From Balanoglossus misakiensis (Eukaryota; Hemichordata): 64,000 bases of DNA. A program made the translations under genes and the position numbers. Positions 12,102-25,400 of this stretch are shown piece after piece. The notes beneath the pieces are model-generated. The model was not told where the DNA came from. It did not search any database and saw nothing but the letters and a program-made list of their open reading frames with translations. The stretch covers positions 18,228,001 to 18,292,000 of the forward strand of contig CM082577.2 of the NCBI GenBank assembly GCA_040954595.2. Reading direction: 5' to 3'. The stretch's first letter is position 1, and each line of letters starts with the position of its first letter.

Positions 12102-12685
12102 CAAGTGACCTATCTGTCCAAAGAGCTCTGCTGACTTTAACAGTGTAACCTGGGCAATGATAGGAATACCCTAGGTTTTAATTCATAACAATTGTATTCT
12201 ATTGAACAAAACCAAACATAGACATTACAGGTATTTATCCAAATTCAGCTTGATTCATTGTGCTAAAGAAAGAAAGAATTGAATCCTAAAGAACAACATC
12301 AAAAGGAAGCACCAAGGTTCTAATTTGCATTTTCATGACCCCATCAAAATTCAAATTAACAAAATCAGGTAGGGACACCATAACACACATTCCTACCAAA
12401 TTTCAGCTCCATCGTACATGTAGTTATGGAGAAGAAGATTTTTGACCAAAAATCTATTTTTAGATCTAATTTGCATATTCATGACCCCATCAAATCCAAA
12501 TAAACAAAATCAGTTGAGGGCACCATAACACACATTCCAACCAAATTTCAGCTAAATATGCCAAGTTGTTTTAAAGAAGAAGATTGAAATACCAAAAGTT
12601 GACGGACCGCGGACGGACGACGGACGGACACTTATCAACCTACTACTACAGCTCGGCTGACACAAGTGACAGCAGAGCTAAAAAA
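12102..12685 (+). repeat. Iterated dispersed repeat with CTCTGCTG ends (copy 1)
   Basis: It starts ACAAGTGACCTATCTGTCC and ends ACACAAGTGACAGCAGAGCTAAAAA. It contains two iterations of a module of about 120 bp (ATTTGCAT-ATTCATGACCCC, ACCATAACACACATTCC, ACCAAATTTCAGCT) and a GACGGACGACGGACGG stretch. An inverted copy lies at 44441-45009, inside the second LINE, so it is a mobile family. Near both ends AGCTCTGCTG and CAGCAGAGCT face each other as a short inverted repeat. Confidence 0.75.
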
Positions 12686-14481
12686 GGAGAAAAGAACATT
12701 GCGCCAAGCTAAGTTCGACCATTTCCAGTTTTTAATCCATATATAAACTCATCCCCGACGTGTACAAAATGCACTGTTTAGAATTGAAATCCCTCTGTAA
12801 TTGTTGACGTCATTTAATGACCCGTTAAGAGAAGAGGTATAATTTCACCGATTGAATTATCTCCGGGGAAGTGAGACAAATAGTAGTAAAACTTTAAATT
12901 ATTTTCTGTTCTGTGATTGGCGTATTTAGAATTTCATATCATCATCGTCGTCGTGCACGTGATAGACTGGTGACTTTACATTCAATAAGACTCCTCCGTC
13001 CAATGTTTGCCGGAAAATTAGATCACTATAATCAGTATCAAAGTAGAACGTGTACAAGTTCCAAATTCCGAAACCGTTCATTTAAAGTGATACATCCGAC
13101 GGTGCAAACGCTGTAAGGTACTATAGTAGATGACCGCTCTGTACTGCAATATCGCTGATAATACAAATGTTAGAAAATGCTTGCATTTGACATGTAAACA
13201 TGTGGGAAGAAGCCACCCTCTCTTTATATATTTCATTTCTAGCTTAACTTAAATACAACCCTGCAGCAGGAGCCCATATGCGTTCCCAATAATAAATTGA
13301 TGACATGTCGGGTAATGAATCAGATCGATAGACATGATAAAACTGCTATTGCCGTATACGCAATGAGTAACTTTTCGAGCATATTGTAGGACGAATCACT
13401 ATCGACGTATGAAAAGTGATATACATTACTCATTTATTACTTATATGTATAACGTATAGGCTCTAAACGTGTATATCAAATCGGAATAAGGCAGACTTGA
13501 TGATAAATGAGACAGGAATGATAATATGTAAATGAGCTAAAGTGATTATCGAAATGAAATAGTAAACCTGACAATCAATCTACAAAATAGAGCTATTCAG
13601 TTACAGCAGGCCGCATATATACATATGCTGTACAACCTCTTTGATGTCTGATGTATGGACTGGTAATGACATGTGCGTTCTATATTTGTGGTTAAAATAA
13701 TGTCAAAGCATATTATTAATTTTTATACTGAATTATCCACTGAGGAATAATTTTATTATCCACCATATTTAGCAATAATAGAAACTATGACCGCAGCACT
13801 ATTGCTTATGTCTTCAAAAAGGATACATTCACATTTACTGCTGAAATTTGACATGATTTTAAATTTGCTACGTGAATTGTATCAATTCATTGAAACCATA
13901 TTCATACGTGTTGCATAAACGAATCAGGTCAAAACCACAAGTATGAAACTATGCATGAAACATTCATTTGCTATATCGCTTAATATTTCCGTTAAATATA
14001 TAATAGTTTATTCTAAGTAAATTTCACAGCTACGAAAAGGCAGTGGTAGTTTAAAGAGGGAGCCTTTCTCCAACAGTTTACGAATTAAAGCGTTGACACT
14101 TTCCGTCTTCTCAATAGAAACACAAGTTGGCCATAATGTCTAGATCTACGTCGGTTTGATGGCGTATTCGTGTACTTTCCAGCCTTCAGCCATTTCCCTG
14201 CATACAACAGCAGAAACCTGGACTAGAAGTAGCCTTTGCGGCTGTTTATACATGCATGGTTCTGTCCTCTTACTATGATCAAGTCAATAGGTCATTAATG
14301 ATATTTTCCTCATGACCCATCCTTGTTTGGAGGACATTCTATCATCATTCGTCCAGTCATGTATGAGTAGGTTCATTTTACATCCCCATCAAAGATATCA
14401 AGTGTGTACAGATTTGAAATATCCAGAGGCTTGTTGAGCTCCAAGAACATCTTGTATTCTGATACAGTGTAAAGAGAACAT
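12686..14481. other. No recognisable gene
   Basis: AT-rich, no supported coding sequence. It forms the 3' flank of the minus-strand two-pass gene that ends at 14482. Confidence 0.5.
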
Positions 14482-14871
14482 CTACACAGAAGCTATCGGC
14501 TCGTATGACGATCTGCACCGGCAAATACTTTGCTTGCAATTATGACCGTGGTTCTCAGCAAGGTGACGATTTTCGGAACGTGCCTTACAGCAAAGAATTA
14601 CTGTAGCACAAGCGAAACACAGTCCTATTAGAAGAAAAATTCCGCCGATGATCAGAAATATGTTCAGCCCATTGACCTTCACAGGAGCAAGGACAGAGCC
14701 TACTCCCAAAAATATGAACGCTGGTAGGAATGACGATATTGATAAAATCAAACAAATTATACCATACAGAATTTTGAGATCGACAGGTGGAATAATATGT
14801 CTCTCTCTTCGTCGTCTGCTGCTACTTATGTCATGAATGTCTTCCAGGGCACTTGAATCGCTAGAATCCAT
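14482..14871 (-). CDS. Small two-pass membrane protein, uncharacterised
   Basis: A 129-residue protein. I chose the ATG at 14871 because its context (GCCATGG) is a strong initiation site; the frame can be extended upstream only to a GTG. Residues 1-26 are acidic and then basic (RRRRER near 19-24). Two hydrophobic segments follow: about 33-58 (ILYGIICLILSISSFLPAFI) and about 66-89 (NIFLIIGGIFLLIGLCFACA), with GVGSVLAPVKVNG between them. The C-terminus is rich in Cys and His and ends YEPIASV. Both termini are likely cytosolic, with a short lumenal or extracellular loop. A splice-acceptor-like TTATTACAG ends at about 14952, so a 5' UTR intron is likely. A broken paralogue at 28640-28848 shows the family was duplicated. 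I do not recognise the protein and assign no function. Confidence 0.65.
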   Translation of the reverse strand: MDSSDSSALEDIHDISSSRRRRERHIIPPVDLKILYGIICLILSISSFLPAFIFLGVGSVLAPVKVNGLNIFLIIGGIFLLIGLCFACATVILCCKARSENRHLAENHGHNCKQSICRCRSSYEPIASV

Positions 14872-14959
14872 GGCAGAAGTTGATAACAGTTGTCTATTCC
14901 AAATGCCCACGTTGGTGGCAAAGCGTCGAGTTCGCTTGCATCATTTCTGTAATAAAACC

Positions 14960-15060
14960 AGATGAAAGGGAATGACTGATTGGCCCAATTCTATTCACTT
15001 CTTTACCGGTCGAAAGGGCATGGGTGATTGGCCAATTCTATTCACTTGTGTAGCTGGCCA
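14960..15060. repeat. Tandem duplication of about 48 bp with ATTGG motifs
   Basis: Two adjacent copies read TGATTGGCC(C)AATTCTATTCACTT followed by GGTCG or GGCC. Each holds an inverted CCAAT-box-like ATTGG. It lies just upstream of the likely coding exon of the minus-strand two-pass gene, within its putative 5' intron or promoter. Confidence 0.6.
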
Positions 15061-15970
15061 TTAACTATTCTCAAAGCAGTTTACCCATCTCATCTTTCCA
15101 TCCAATCAAAGGTTATTGCGGTCGGATGGACAACACGTTTTGTGGGAAGATACGAATACGTGAGATGAATGTACGACGACAAATGTACAGTGACTGACAT
15201 GGCAACTTCTCTGTTGCATAGTTACCGCTTTTAAAGTGTTCACAAGAATCAATTATGGTATTTTCTTCTCTGTAAAAGAATTCTGAAACATGCAATGAGA
15301 ATTTATAGGAAACGAAAGGGTGGTAGGCGATGCACTGCTTGAATTATAATTTACCTAAAGTGCGAACGCATACCAATGTTAAGGAACGCTAAACAAATGC
15401 CTCTTTATACAAAGGAAACTTACCATGCTCAATGTCAAACTTTTAGAGTTAGTTTCCCTATGAGATAACTCAATTCTATGATAGTAAAAGATTTATACTT
15501 AAAACCGAAATTGAATTGAAAATCAATTCTAAACCAAAGATATCATATACTTTGTTGTCGTTGAAAAGATCCGTTTTTTTTCAGGTATTACAATACAAAA
15601 ATATCGATGACGTCATGTACACTGTACATTGAGCTTTACTAGTCTTTTCAATCCTTCAAAGTATCGTAAAGTGACATTAGGCTACCTTTTGTCAGCCTAC
15701 CACTTTAAAATAATTTCCACAAGCGTTCATAAAAGGGGTTGTCGACTCCGACACAATTTAGACCATTAATATAATTTGCTGGATTTGGAATTCCCCATCC
15801 AAATAAAGTAGCCCCTCACTACTGCATATTTAAGGTTCAAAATGTCAAGGTTTCAAAAGCGAACGCTATGGTGCTATGTACATGTAGTAGCAAGTAAAAG
15901 CAATTGTTTTGAGGGCACATCCTTGATGTGTCTGTGTTTGTTAGCAAATTTCTGTGGCAGCTCTGTCACT
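15061..15970. other. No recognisable gene
   Basis: No coding sequence or repeat recognised; possible upstream region of the two-pass gene. Confidence 0.4.
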
Positions 15971-16136
<166 letters not shown>

Positions 16137-16180
16137 TGTACGGACACGAATTGTGGGTGTTGTAATCCTCGAGCTCCAGA

Positions 16181-16213
16181 TGTGTGTGTGTGTGACAGAG
16201 AGAGAGAGAGACA
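16181..16213. repeat. (TG)n then (AG)n microsatellite
   Basis: Short dinucleotide runs TGTGTGTGTGTGTG and AGAGAGAGAGAGAG in direct succession. Confidence 0.95.
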
Positions 16214-19200
16214 GTATCACAGGGGTGGTATGTTTTCTTAGACGTGTGAATTATGTTGAATATAGGACTCGAGACATGTCACAAGAACAATCTAATCTAA
16301 ATGTTATTCTGCAATTATCAATATTGAACGTGTAGTACGTATGTAGTTTATAATAGCGGACATTTATTGTGAGGAACTGTTACCGTGCACTTCAAATACG
16401 AGCACAGTTAAATGCCAACACACCTAACAACTCAGTTGACTTTGCTTATGATGATCTTTGTGAACCACGAACATGTTTCAAAGTAATTGCATATTTTGCC
16501 GGCCATTTTCCTGGAAACATTTTCAGTCAGCGTGGGAATAATCCCATGCACTTTTTTGTGTTATCATTAAATTCAATAAGCGTGAATAGGTTTGAAGTTT
16601 CCAGTGACTTAATTTAAACGATAGCTGTTGTTTTAAGATTTGTTTTCCTCTCACACACATTCAAGAAGTTTATGTCAATGGGGCAAGATTGATACACCGC
16701 ATATCTAAACTCATGCAGCCGATAACCATAGCAACAGAGCAAATGGTAAAGTAATTACATTTACTAGTAATTAATGATTTGAATCTTGTGGGAAAATTGA
16801 ACCACGTATCCTCGTGAGATTACTGCGATGTCTCTGCTGATAAGACTTTGTCCTTTCTCTATGCCTTCAACATCCCAATCGCAAACGTTCAAAATTTGCC
16901 TGACAGAACAGTTGGTTGAATATGAAGGCAGAAATTAAAGACGATCTCATTTAGCTTAATCGCGTTTATGTGGATTGTTCAAATTCCGAACACACTTTTA
17001 GAATACCTGTAAACCAAAAAGAAAACATTGCTGTGCTACGAACCATACAGTTCGAAATTGTTCATACCGTGACAGCAAAATCCACTACAATCAACACACA
17101 GAGAAATCAACATTTTTTATAACATTTGCGGTAGTGACAAAATAAGGTGGGTCTCGGTCAAAAGAAGTGATTCTTAGTAACAATTTTATGCTAGCTAGGC
17201 TCCTTCTTGGGGCAAAATCGCGGTATGTTACACAGAGCTAAATATAAACTGATGTCCATTCGTATCAAAGGACGAAGTCAAATACTAGTAAGTAAACAGA
17301 CTAGGGCCTTCGAGATTCGCGAACCTCAACACCACCTCTCTGAAAATACAGAATGTGTGAACGCTTTGTTCGGCATTCATGACATGATTTCCACAACTAA
17401 AGACTTAAGGCTTGTTCGGTCGCATCACGTGGCACAAAAACGTTAATATACAAAACCCTTTATACTATATTTACTCCGATGCATGAACATTGAGACAGAA
17501 TGAATAGTGTAAATGTTGTAGTTGAACCTTGAATTGCTACGCGAGCTGTTCTCACCCAATGCCGCTCTCCTCTAACGTAGGCAATGCCTGACATGTCACA
17601 GTCAACACTCGAACTCGTATTTCAATGCAATTGGCAACCTGTCAATTAATATATCAGAATATATACGCACCCCTGATGACCATATTGGAATAAATAATAC
17701 AAGTAAAATGTGTCGATATACAGCGAGTTAGAGTTCAATCAAAACGAACTACGCTTGAATTTAATAGGGTTTAAGCGTGTACGAGAATGGAGGACATGAA
17801 GGACAGACTCGCACGCCGCGGTAAACCGACTTCCTTCTTCCAGGCGATTTCCCGTTAAAGCACCATAACGAATAAATAAACGATAATGCGACAGAGTAAA
17901 AGTAGCGTATGAACGGATTCCACACAAATATTCCTGGTTCGCTTCACAAAACTTTCAAATTTGTCGAGAAGAGATGATATGTCACGCGTAACAAGTAGAA
18001 GCAGTGCATCGTCCGAACAGAGAAACACTGAAGCAAGTCATATTAATTCAGGTGTAACATGCCTATTCCCAAACTCACCTTAAATGCTTAGAAAACGGCG
18101 TATTGTGTCCTCTTTTATGGCCCGTATAGTATATGGCCCGTATAGTAGATTACCAGCTAGTCTGTGACCAATTCGTGCTCTAGCAGCTAACTAGCCCAAG
18201 AGGAGACGGATTCTGCTGCAGTGCAAATCGACACGATCTGATTTGCGTTGAACTCGCAGAGAGAACATTATTATTTATGTGCCGTAGTAAGGGACTATCC
18301 AGATCACCCTGGTGATATGGAAAGTAGCCTTAGCCACGGCACGTAGGGATGACACGCTATAAAGTATCGAAGCTTGTACATGGCGAATCGAGAGTATAAT
18401 TTTCTTTTTCTTTTCGGTAAAAAGATATGTGGCACAAACTCTGTCTTGACATATTAATGTCACATATTTTGACTAAGCCTCATGAGAGCTCATCAATTAC
18501 ATGGTTTCGTTGTTCTTGTATTCTGTGGTTTACTGCAATTCTGAGGACCTTAAATCGAAATATGGAAAGCGAATATACGTTGCCTGATTTCGGCTTAATA
18601 AGAATAGTGCGCATCATATATTACTTTGATCCGTCGTGGACAAATATGTACGGACATGTGCATTGTTCAGTAACTGTTTAGAATAATACTTTGGATTTCA
18701 CTTTGTAACGTAAACTTGCAATGTTGTCTCACATATCTTGTCTCACGATTTAGTAAGAACATTGTAGACATGAATAAATCGTGCATTCTATATTGACTTA
18801 TGATTATAAAATATGTTCTGCCTAATGAACAATTCATATTCCTACTGTTGTCTAGGAACCACACTGTTGATACAATTTATACCTGTTCTAATATTATTCG
18901 CGTATTATTCTGAGAAGCCATGTAAATTACGTACGTTCATACACACCTGTTTATTTTCTTAGGTTATAACTATCCCATGGCTGTGTATGAACAACTGAAA
19001 TTCGATATAATCTTTTCAATCAACCATCCCTGGATATTCGAAGATATCAGCAGGCGGGCGGACAGTCACATACACTAAAGTAGCGGGGTAACTTTATTAC
19101 GTATATAATGGATAGAATCTTGCACAATCTCAGTGAAAAACATTTAACATATATATTTCGCTCGACTGCTTCATCTCGGATTTGTTTCTTTGAAATTTTC

Positions 19201-20349
19201 ATTCGAACAGAACACATTTGATTTTTACGGTATCAAATATTCATGGTCACATAAATACTAACGTGTATTCAAGTCATCATAAATGAAGTCATAGAAGAAG
19301 GTAAATTCAATCAATTTGGATGTTACCATCTCTAAAGGAAAATAAAGATAGGTGACTTTATTCGTTATTTCCTAATACAATCCCTTACAAATTAGTCTGG
19401 AAATGTGCCACGCTATCCTCTGTCCTTGGGGCATTTTGACAAAAACTGTCCTATGGTGTTTACGTTAATTATTTATTCCCATCATTATGCCCATTCTGAA
19501 CGAAATTACTTCATTTAACTATCGCATGAGTCGTGTTTATTCGGAATGCGTTTTGTTAGTTTTTTTTTCTAGTGGCATTTTGTTATCTAATAAAAATCTG
19601 CTACCATTGTATTTCAGAAGGCCGACTTCTCGTTAAATGCAATTGGAGTATGGAAAGACTTTCGTCGTTAAAAAGAAGGGAATTTCAAATTACTTTTCAC
19701 AATTTACCGCATCAATGATTGGAGATTGATATGAGAATATAATGTCGTTTATCCAGGATAAACCTATTAATAAAATAAATGAAAGAAAATCGAGACTTTT
19801 AATAAACACGGAAATGCGTCAAGCAGTCGCCTTTTTGTCAACAATACGACTAGCAACTGTATTATCGGGTATCTATTGAAACAATATTACCTGGTATTGG
19901 ACAATTTCTGAAGACTATTTCTATCAGATTTTACAATTTCCGCTTGGCAAAACTATCAGCGTTCTTAAACGAAACTATGGAAACGCGGGGCGTCACCAAT
20001 TAAAGAAAGCACGGGGGTATGACGCTTAATATAACACAATAAGGTTACATAACTTCTGCTTGACGCCACATAAGCAGTTTACACATCTAAAATACTATAT
20101 CATCTGGCGTTTGTCACGTGATCAGTTGAATTCACTATTTAATTCCCCTTCACAACACCCTGCGATTTAAATGCCAGAGAATATGGAAGTCACACAGAAC
20201 CGGTAAATATAAGTTCTTCCGACGTAGGGAGTGAAAAGTGGTTATGTCAAGGATTATTCTGTACTAGAATCTCACCAAGCGTAGTTCATTTTTCACGCTC
20301 AAAGATTACCGGAACACTTGCAATACTCTGCTTGTTATACTGACGACCC
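16214..20349. other. No recognisable gene
   Basis: About 4 kb of AT-rich sequence. I found no domain-bearing frame, RNA gene or repeat family. A minor tandem TATGGCCCGTATAG pair lies at about 18117-18148. Confidence 0.45.
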
Positions 20350-20353
20350 TTAA

Positions 20354-21084
20354 GGTGGCATTGCATGAAAAGTTGTGATTTTTGCCAAATTTTACTTGTT
20401 TACATAAATCGGTAGGTCTAATACTGACCCACATCATGACTAATACGTCTTGGCGGAAATGTTGCATAATCACCCAAAATAGCACTTTTCTGACTGAGTC
20501 CACAACAAAACAAATAGGTGTCAACAATGCAAATGGCCGTTTTTCTCAGTTTGCATTTTCGCTGCTCTTGACAACTTCAGAAGAATTTAGCTTCGCTCTG
20601 CGTTGGCCAAATTTGCTCAAATTTTAACAGGGGATTGTGTATGACCCATCCAACAAACGATTTTTTTAGTCGATAAGTTTCCCTGGCAGGAATAAACTCT
20701 GATTCAATACAACTCACCGTGAATTTGATCAAATTTTCTAAAAATCTAACTTTCAAAAGCTGTTCCTCCTCAATGGAAGCAGATAACGCAAAACAAAATT
20801 ACCGTTTTTTTTTGCACGTGTACTCTAGTTTCGAATGACATATTAAGATGCATGATACATGGTCAACTTTTTTTACCTAAATTAAATTTAATGACATAAT
20901 ATCAAAACATGTTTTTTTAACCCCAAAACGCCACCATTTCCGGAGATCAATAATATATGCAACTCAAACAAAAGTTCAAAAACTCAGCTTCCAGAATATA
21001 TATGGTTTATGGGGTTTTTAACGTTGTCTTTGATCCGAGAAATAGGCCTCTGAAAAAGTCTCGACGGTTTCATGCATTGCCACC
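20354..21084. mobile_element. TTAA-type MITE (0.73 kb)
   Basis: Terminal inverted repeats GGTGGCATTGCATGAAA (left) and TTTCATGCATTGCCACC (right) differ at one base. The left end is preceded by TTAA and the right end followed by TAAA, consistent with a TTAA target-site duplication with one substitution, as in Kolobok or piggyBac elements. No transposase is encoded, so it is non-autonomous. Superfamily assignment is an inference. Confidence 0.6.
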
Positions 21085-21924
21085 TAAACCTTGGCATTTC
21101 ACAAAGTGTGGTGTATCAGTGGAAATAAGTTTGTCTGCATGTATATATATGGCGCCATTTTCCCTTTTAATTACATTCCATGATTGCCAGTCCAATGACA
21201 GTTGCACACAGGATTCCTCACACAAGAAACAATAAACACGTTTGTATTCCATTAATTGTGAGTGATGATGTCTATACGCCGTCAATAGTCACATAGGAAA
21301 TTAGTCCAATATTCAGTGAATACAGCTTTAGGGCGAATATTTCCAGTGTTTGATTATCCATTGTTCTCCTCAGCCTCAACAAGATGAAAATGATGCATTC
21401 TGTGGGATTGATGTTGCATGATATGAAGACTGGTCTTTTGTGAATTGGTATAGTATGTGGTAATGGCGCATGATTGACTACTGCTATTGACCTTGCAATT
21501 TGCACCTGATAGGGAGGTACTCATTGGCGCCAACCAGATGTTTAGTTTAACTCAACTATATCGAGTTGATGCCATGGTAACACACTCCTGTGTGTCTCCT
21601 ATCACTACATTGGCGAGGCATGCACATGGGCTCATTCAGATCTGACCTGACATCATAAACTTCGCCCTCTCACGCCCTCAGTCAGTGTGGAACGTGCAAT
21701 GCATAAATATTGCATAATCCAATTCAACAAACCAATGAGATTAGCAGAAATCCTTCACATGTGTTCCTGAAGATGTCCCCCGGCGAACGAACTTGTCAAA
21801 AAGTAACATAGGTTTCTAACTCCGTAATCGAGGTGTTCCATGCCAGGTTGACTTTACCTCCTGATGTACCGATGGTTTTATTATGCTATGTTGTATTTGA
21901 AGCTGGTATGGAATACCACCAACT
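21085..21924. other. No recognisable gene
   Basis: No supported coding sequence; short frames only. Confidence 0.4.
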
Positions 21925-22490
21925 ATATGACACGCACGCGCGCACGCACGCACGCACATCAACGGGCAAAGACTGACTGACCCATAAGCTGCCAATGACA
22001 TGTGTACTGTGCATACACCAAATAGAACAGCTGGTCTCTTTAACAGTTAGCCAGTTATGTAAACATGCAGAAATTTGCTGTTTGTACAAGTCTCATTAGG
22101 AAGTTCCTACCTAATTAGAAGGAACTATGTCGGGTAATTTCTCTTCTTGTTATACAAATTTTTGTAGTAAAATTAAGACAAACTATCCTACAAAATATAA
22201 AAATTCCAAAATTCCTATGATTTGTTTCCATTATAAATTCTAAAGAAGCCCCTCCCATTAACTTACAACTCAAATTTAAAAGTAATCAGCCATATAATTT
22301 CTGAGAAATATAATTTTTTATCAAAATTAGAAAATATGCCCCAAAATACAAGCTATTGCCTTCACAAATCATTGACACTTTCTTCATAATAGGTTTTGTA
22401 TTAAAATCATCATGAGAACACACCCAGGAACCTTCCAATCTACTGAAAACGACTCTCTAAATATTTGATTTCATCTCACCTTTTCAAAGC
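21925..22490 (+). repeat. Dispersed repeat related to 10381-11720, with CACG microsatellite
   Basis: After a CACGCACGCGCGCACGCACG tract (about 21928-21957), the sequence CTGGTCTCTTTAACAG-TTAGCCAGTTATGTAAACATG matches CTGGTGGTCTCTGTAACAG-CTGGCC...TTATGTAAACATG near 10573-10616, in the same orientation. The rest is degenerate. Confidence 0.5.
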
Positions 22491-25400
22491 AAATATGCAT
22501 CTTTACCTGATCCCAAAGAACTTTATTTGGAAATAATCTCTATTAAATTCACGAACAGTAGTATGATTGATGTCTTTAGATTTAAACCTGTCCGTCGTTG
22601 GTGAGAAATTCCGCCATCGATCTGTTTAACACGACTGTGTGGAAGACGTATGTGTAATCTTTATTATTTGGATGAGTTTTATTCCGCCGAAGAATGTCAT
22701 CATTTTAGTGGACAAGCGTTACCAAAGGTAAGACAATTATGGAAATGTCGAACGGATCCCTGACTTCGAAGGGATCAATCTGTGACGAGGTGACAACCAA
22801 TCTCATTTTTGTAGTTTTAAACATCACTCAAGAAATTTAAGTGACTTTTCCCCTCTGATTTAAAAAAATGACAATTAACAAGATACGTGTGACCGGTCTT
22901 TATTCTCAGTTAGACATGTAACATACAACACAAATGAACACTCTGAACTCACTGTAACTAACTGAAATTCGAGATGTCACGGTGCGTAAATAGAATGCGT
23001 TCAAAATTTCCGTCTCACAGAGTGTGCGCAAAATGATACACGAATGTATGCGTCACTTCCAGGAATAGACATCTTCATCGTAAGCCTCGTGAAATAACTG
23101 TACAATTTGTCGTCGCATTTGCATAATATGTCACAAATTCCTCCGCCTAATGCCATGTAGTGTGTTTTTTTGTTTCCATGGCAACACACACCCTCTTCTC
23201 CGTGCAATGGTTCTGTCACCTGAGCTCATTTGTTGAATACCCATGCCAAATTACTAGTTGATTGTTAAACGCGTTTTTAAGTTTCCAAGGGATTTTTCCC
23301 TAGACACTATACACGACTAGAAGCACCGCGATTGTCTCCAAAACATACATGTTCGTCAAGAATATTACGCTGTCCATTCATAGGGGGAAACACTTCAGAT
23401 ACTACGTGGGTATCTGATTCAAATTGCAGATTACGTGAATCTGAATAGCAGTTTGAAAACAGGCACAAACAAAGACACATGCTACGTTTATGATAATAAC
23501 CAGACCTTCCCGGTAACAGTATATAAGTAGTAGACTGGCCAATTTATTTTCCCGGGCTCATATTTTCGAACAAGTCGTCTTTTCTGTTCAGGTATCAATC
23601 TCGTAGCAAACGATAGGTCTAGTGAACTCTCACCCGCTTGTAAGCTTTTCGCCAATTTATCGTTTTGACAGAAGGCAGAGATCATAATCAAACACATCTA
23701 TCATCCGATATACCTGTCTTTACTATATCCTGATAAATGATAGTTAGAAATACGCAGACCAAAAACAAATGAAATGTTCTAATTCGTTATTTTGTCTCAT
23801 TACATGTTCGCCAAGCCCCAATCTTGTAACTTTTGGACTAGAATGTTCATATCACTATCAGCTTGAATAGTCTGACATTTCGATCTTCAAAGCAAGCACT
23901 TTCCTACACAACTATTTTCTAATTACAGACAAATCGTGCTGTCATTATTATGCAGCAACATGTTCAAGTGTTCCAGCTACTTTTGCTGATGGAATTCGTC
24001 GTCATGAAGTAAGAGTAATGACCTAAAATGTCACTGAACCATTGACTGGTGGATACATGTAGTGTCAAAGAAAATGAACGCGCCTGTACACGGCTGTCTA
24101 TTTTATTTCGAATTTCCCGAGTCGGCAAACATGGAACTAGTCTTTCTAGGGATAATAGCTGTACCATTTGACTATTTCTTTTCAGAATTTTGGGGTTCTT
24201 CTTTTGCCCCAAAGCGTGCTAATATGCCCGGTATTCTCCTTGAATTGTATATGTGAAACGACCATTGTTATTGTCGATAAATAATTCAGTCCGGGCTTAA
24301 ATTCATTTTCGTGGACAATAACACTCTGTTTTATTGTAATTTGAAATGGGCGGGTACGAGATGGTTTTTTCCTTAGACCTGGTACGAGGATGTGACAGTC
24401 GACATCTTGCCATAGCTTAGCCAGGCAAAACAGGCTGTGTTGACAAGCTAAATACAAGGCACTTCACATAAAGTGCTTCACGAATGGAGAAATTCGAACC
24501 ATCCACTGTAGTAGATACACCAAAGGAAAATAATAAAAGAAAAAGACAATTTTCAAAAAATGCAGCTTTAATAAACCCGCTACAACTCATCATAGGAACA
24601 GCTAATGTTACAAAACAAACACGACAAATAACGATTATGTATTCTTCAACCAGGTGTGCGTTATTTTATAAGACTATAATGTTCCTTTAGTTTTGAGTTG
24701 ACAAATATTTAATACATTTCTTGGTTACGAATTTGTATATATGATGTAAATGAAATCATATCTTTTTCTGTAATGTAAGCCTGTGAATAAGTATTAGTTA
24801 TCCAAATAATTGAAGGCTTTCATTGACGTTACAATATTTATCACAGACAAGAAGTTGACTCCTGAAACTGAATATCATTTGACACCGGCCTATTTTCATT
24901 TTATTTCATTACCTTTCCTCTGATTGATATGTGAGTGATGACAAATCATTACACCATGCCGATGAATTATTACTTTTGATCCAAATACCGTAATGAAGAA
25001 ATGTTAATGCAGTAGCAATAAATGTTGTTATTGGAAACATAGAAAGCTATCGTGTCAGTGTCCTCAATCGACGGATGGTCTGTAATCTCTGTTATCGGCC
25101 ACGCACGTGTACACACGTACGTGTATACGGTTTCATATAACATTTTGCGAATAAAGATTCGCTTGAAAGCGTTAAATAATCCTGCCGTTCTATCACGTTT
25201 GACATCCATTTTGAAACCAATTGTTATGTACATCTTAGCAATAGAAAAGCAGACTGTATGTATTCATTCGATGAATTACATAAACATTAACAATTTTAAC
25301 CTGCGACTGCAACCGTTTTTAAATGTTAAAAAGCAGACAAGGCACGTGACTACCGATTTATTTTACGTATTTTAATATCATATCCGATTTTGCTTATGAC

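Noticed and set aside
20957-21285. 92-codon + and 71-codon minus overlapping frames as genes
   Set aside because: They straddle the end of the TTAA MITE and show no domain.
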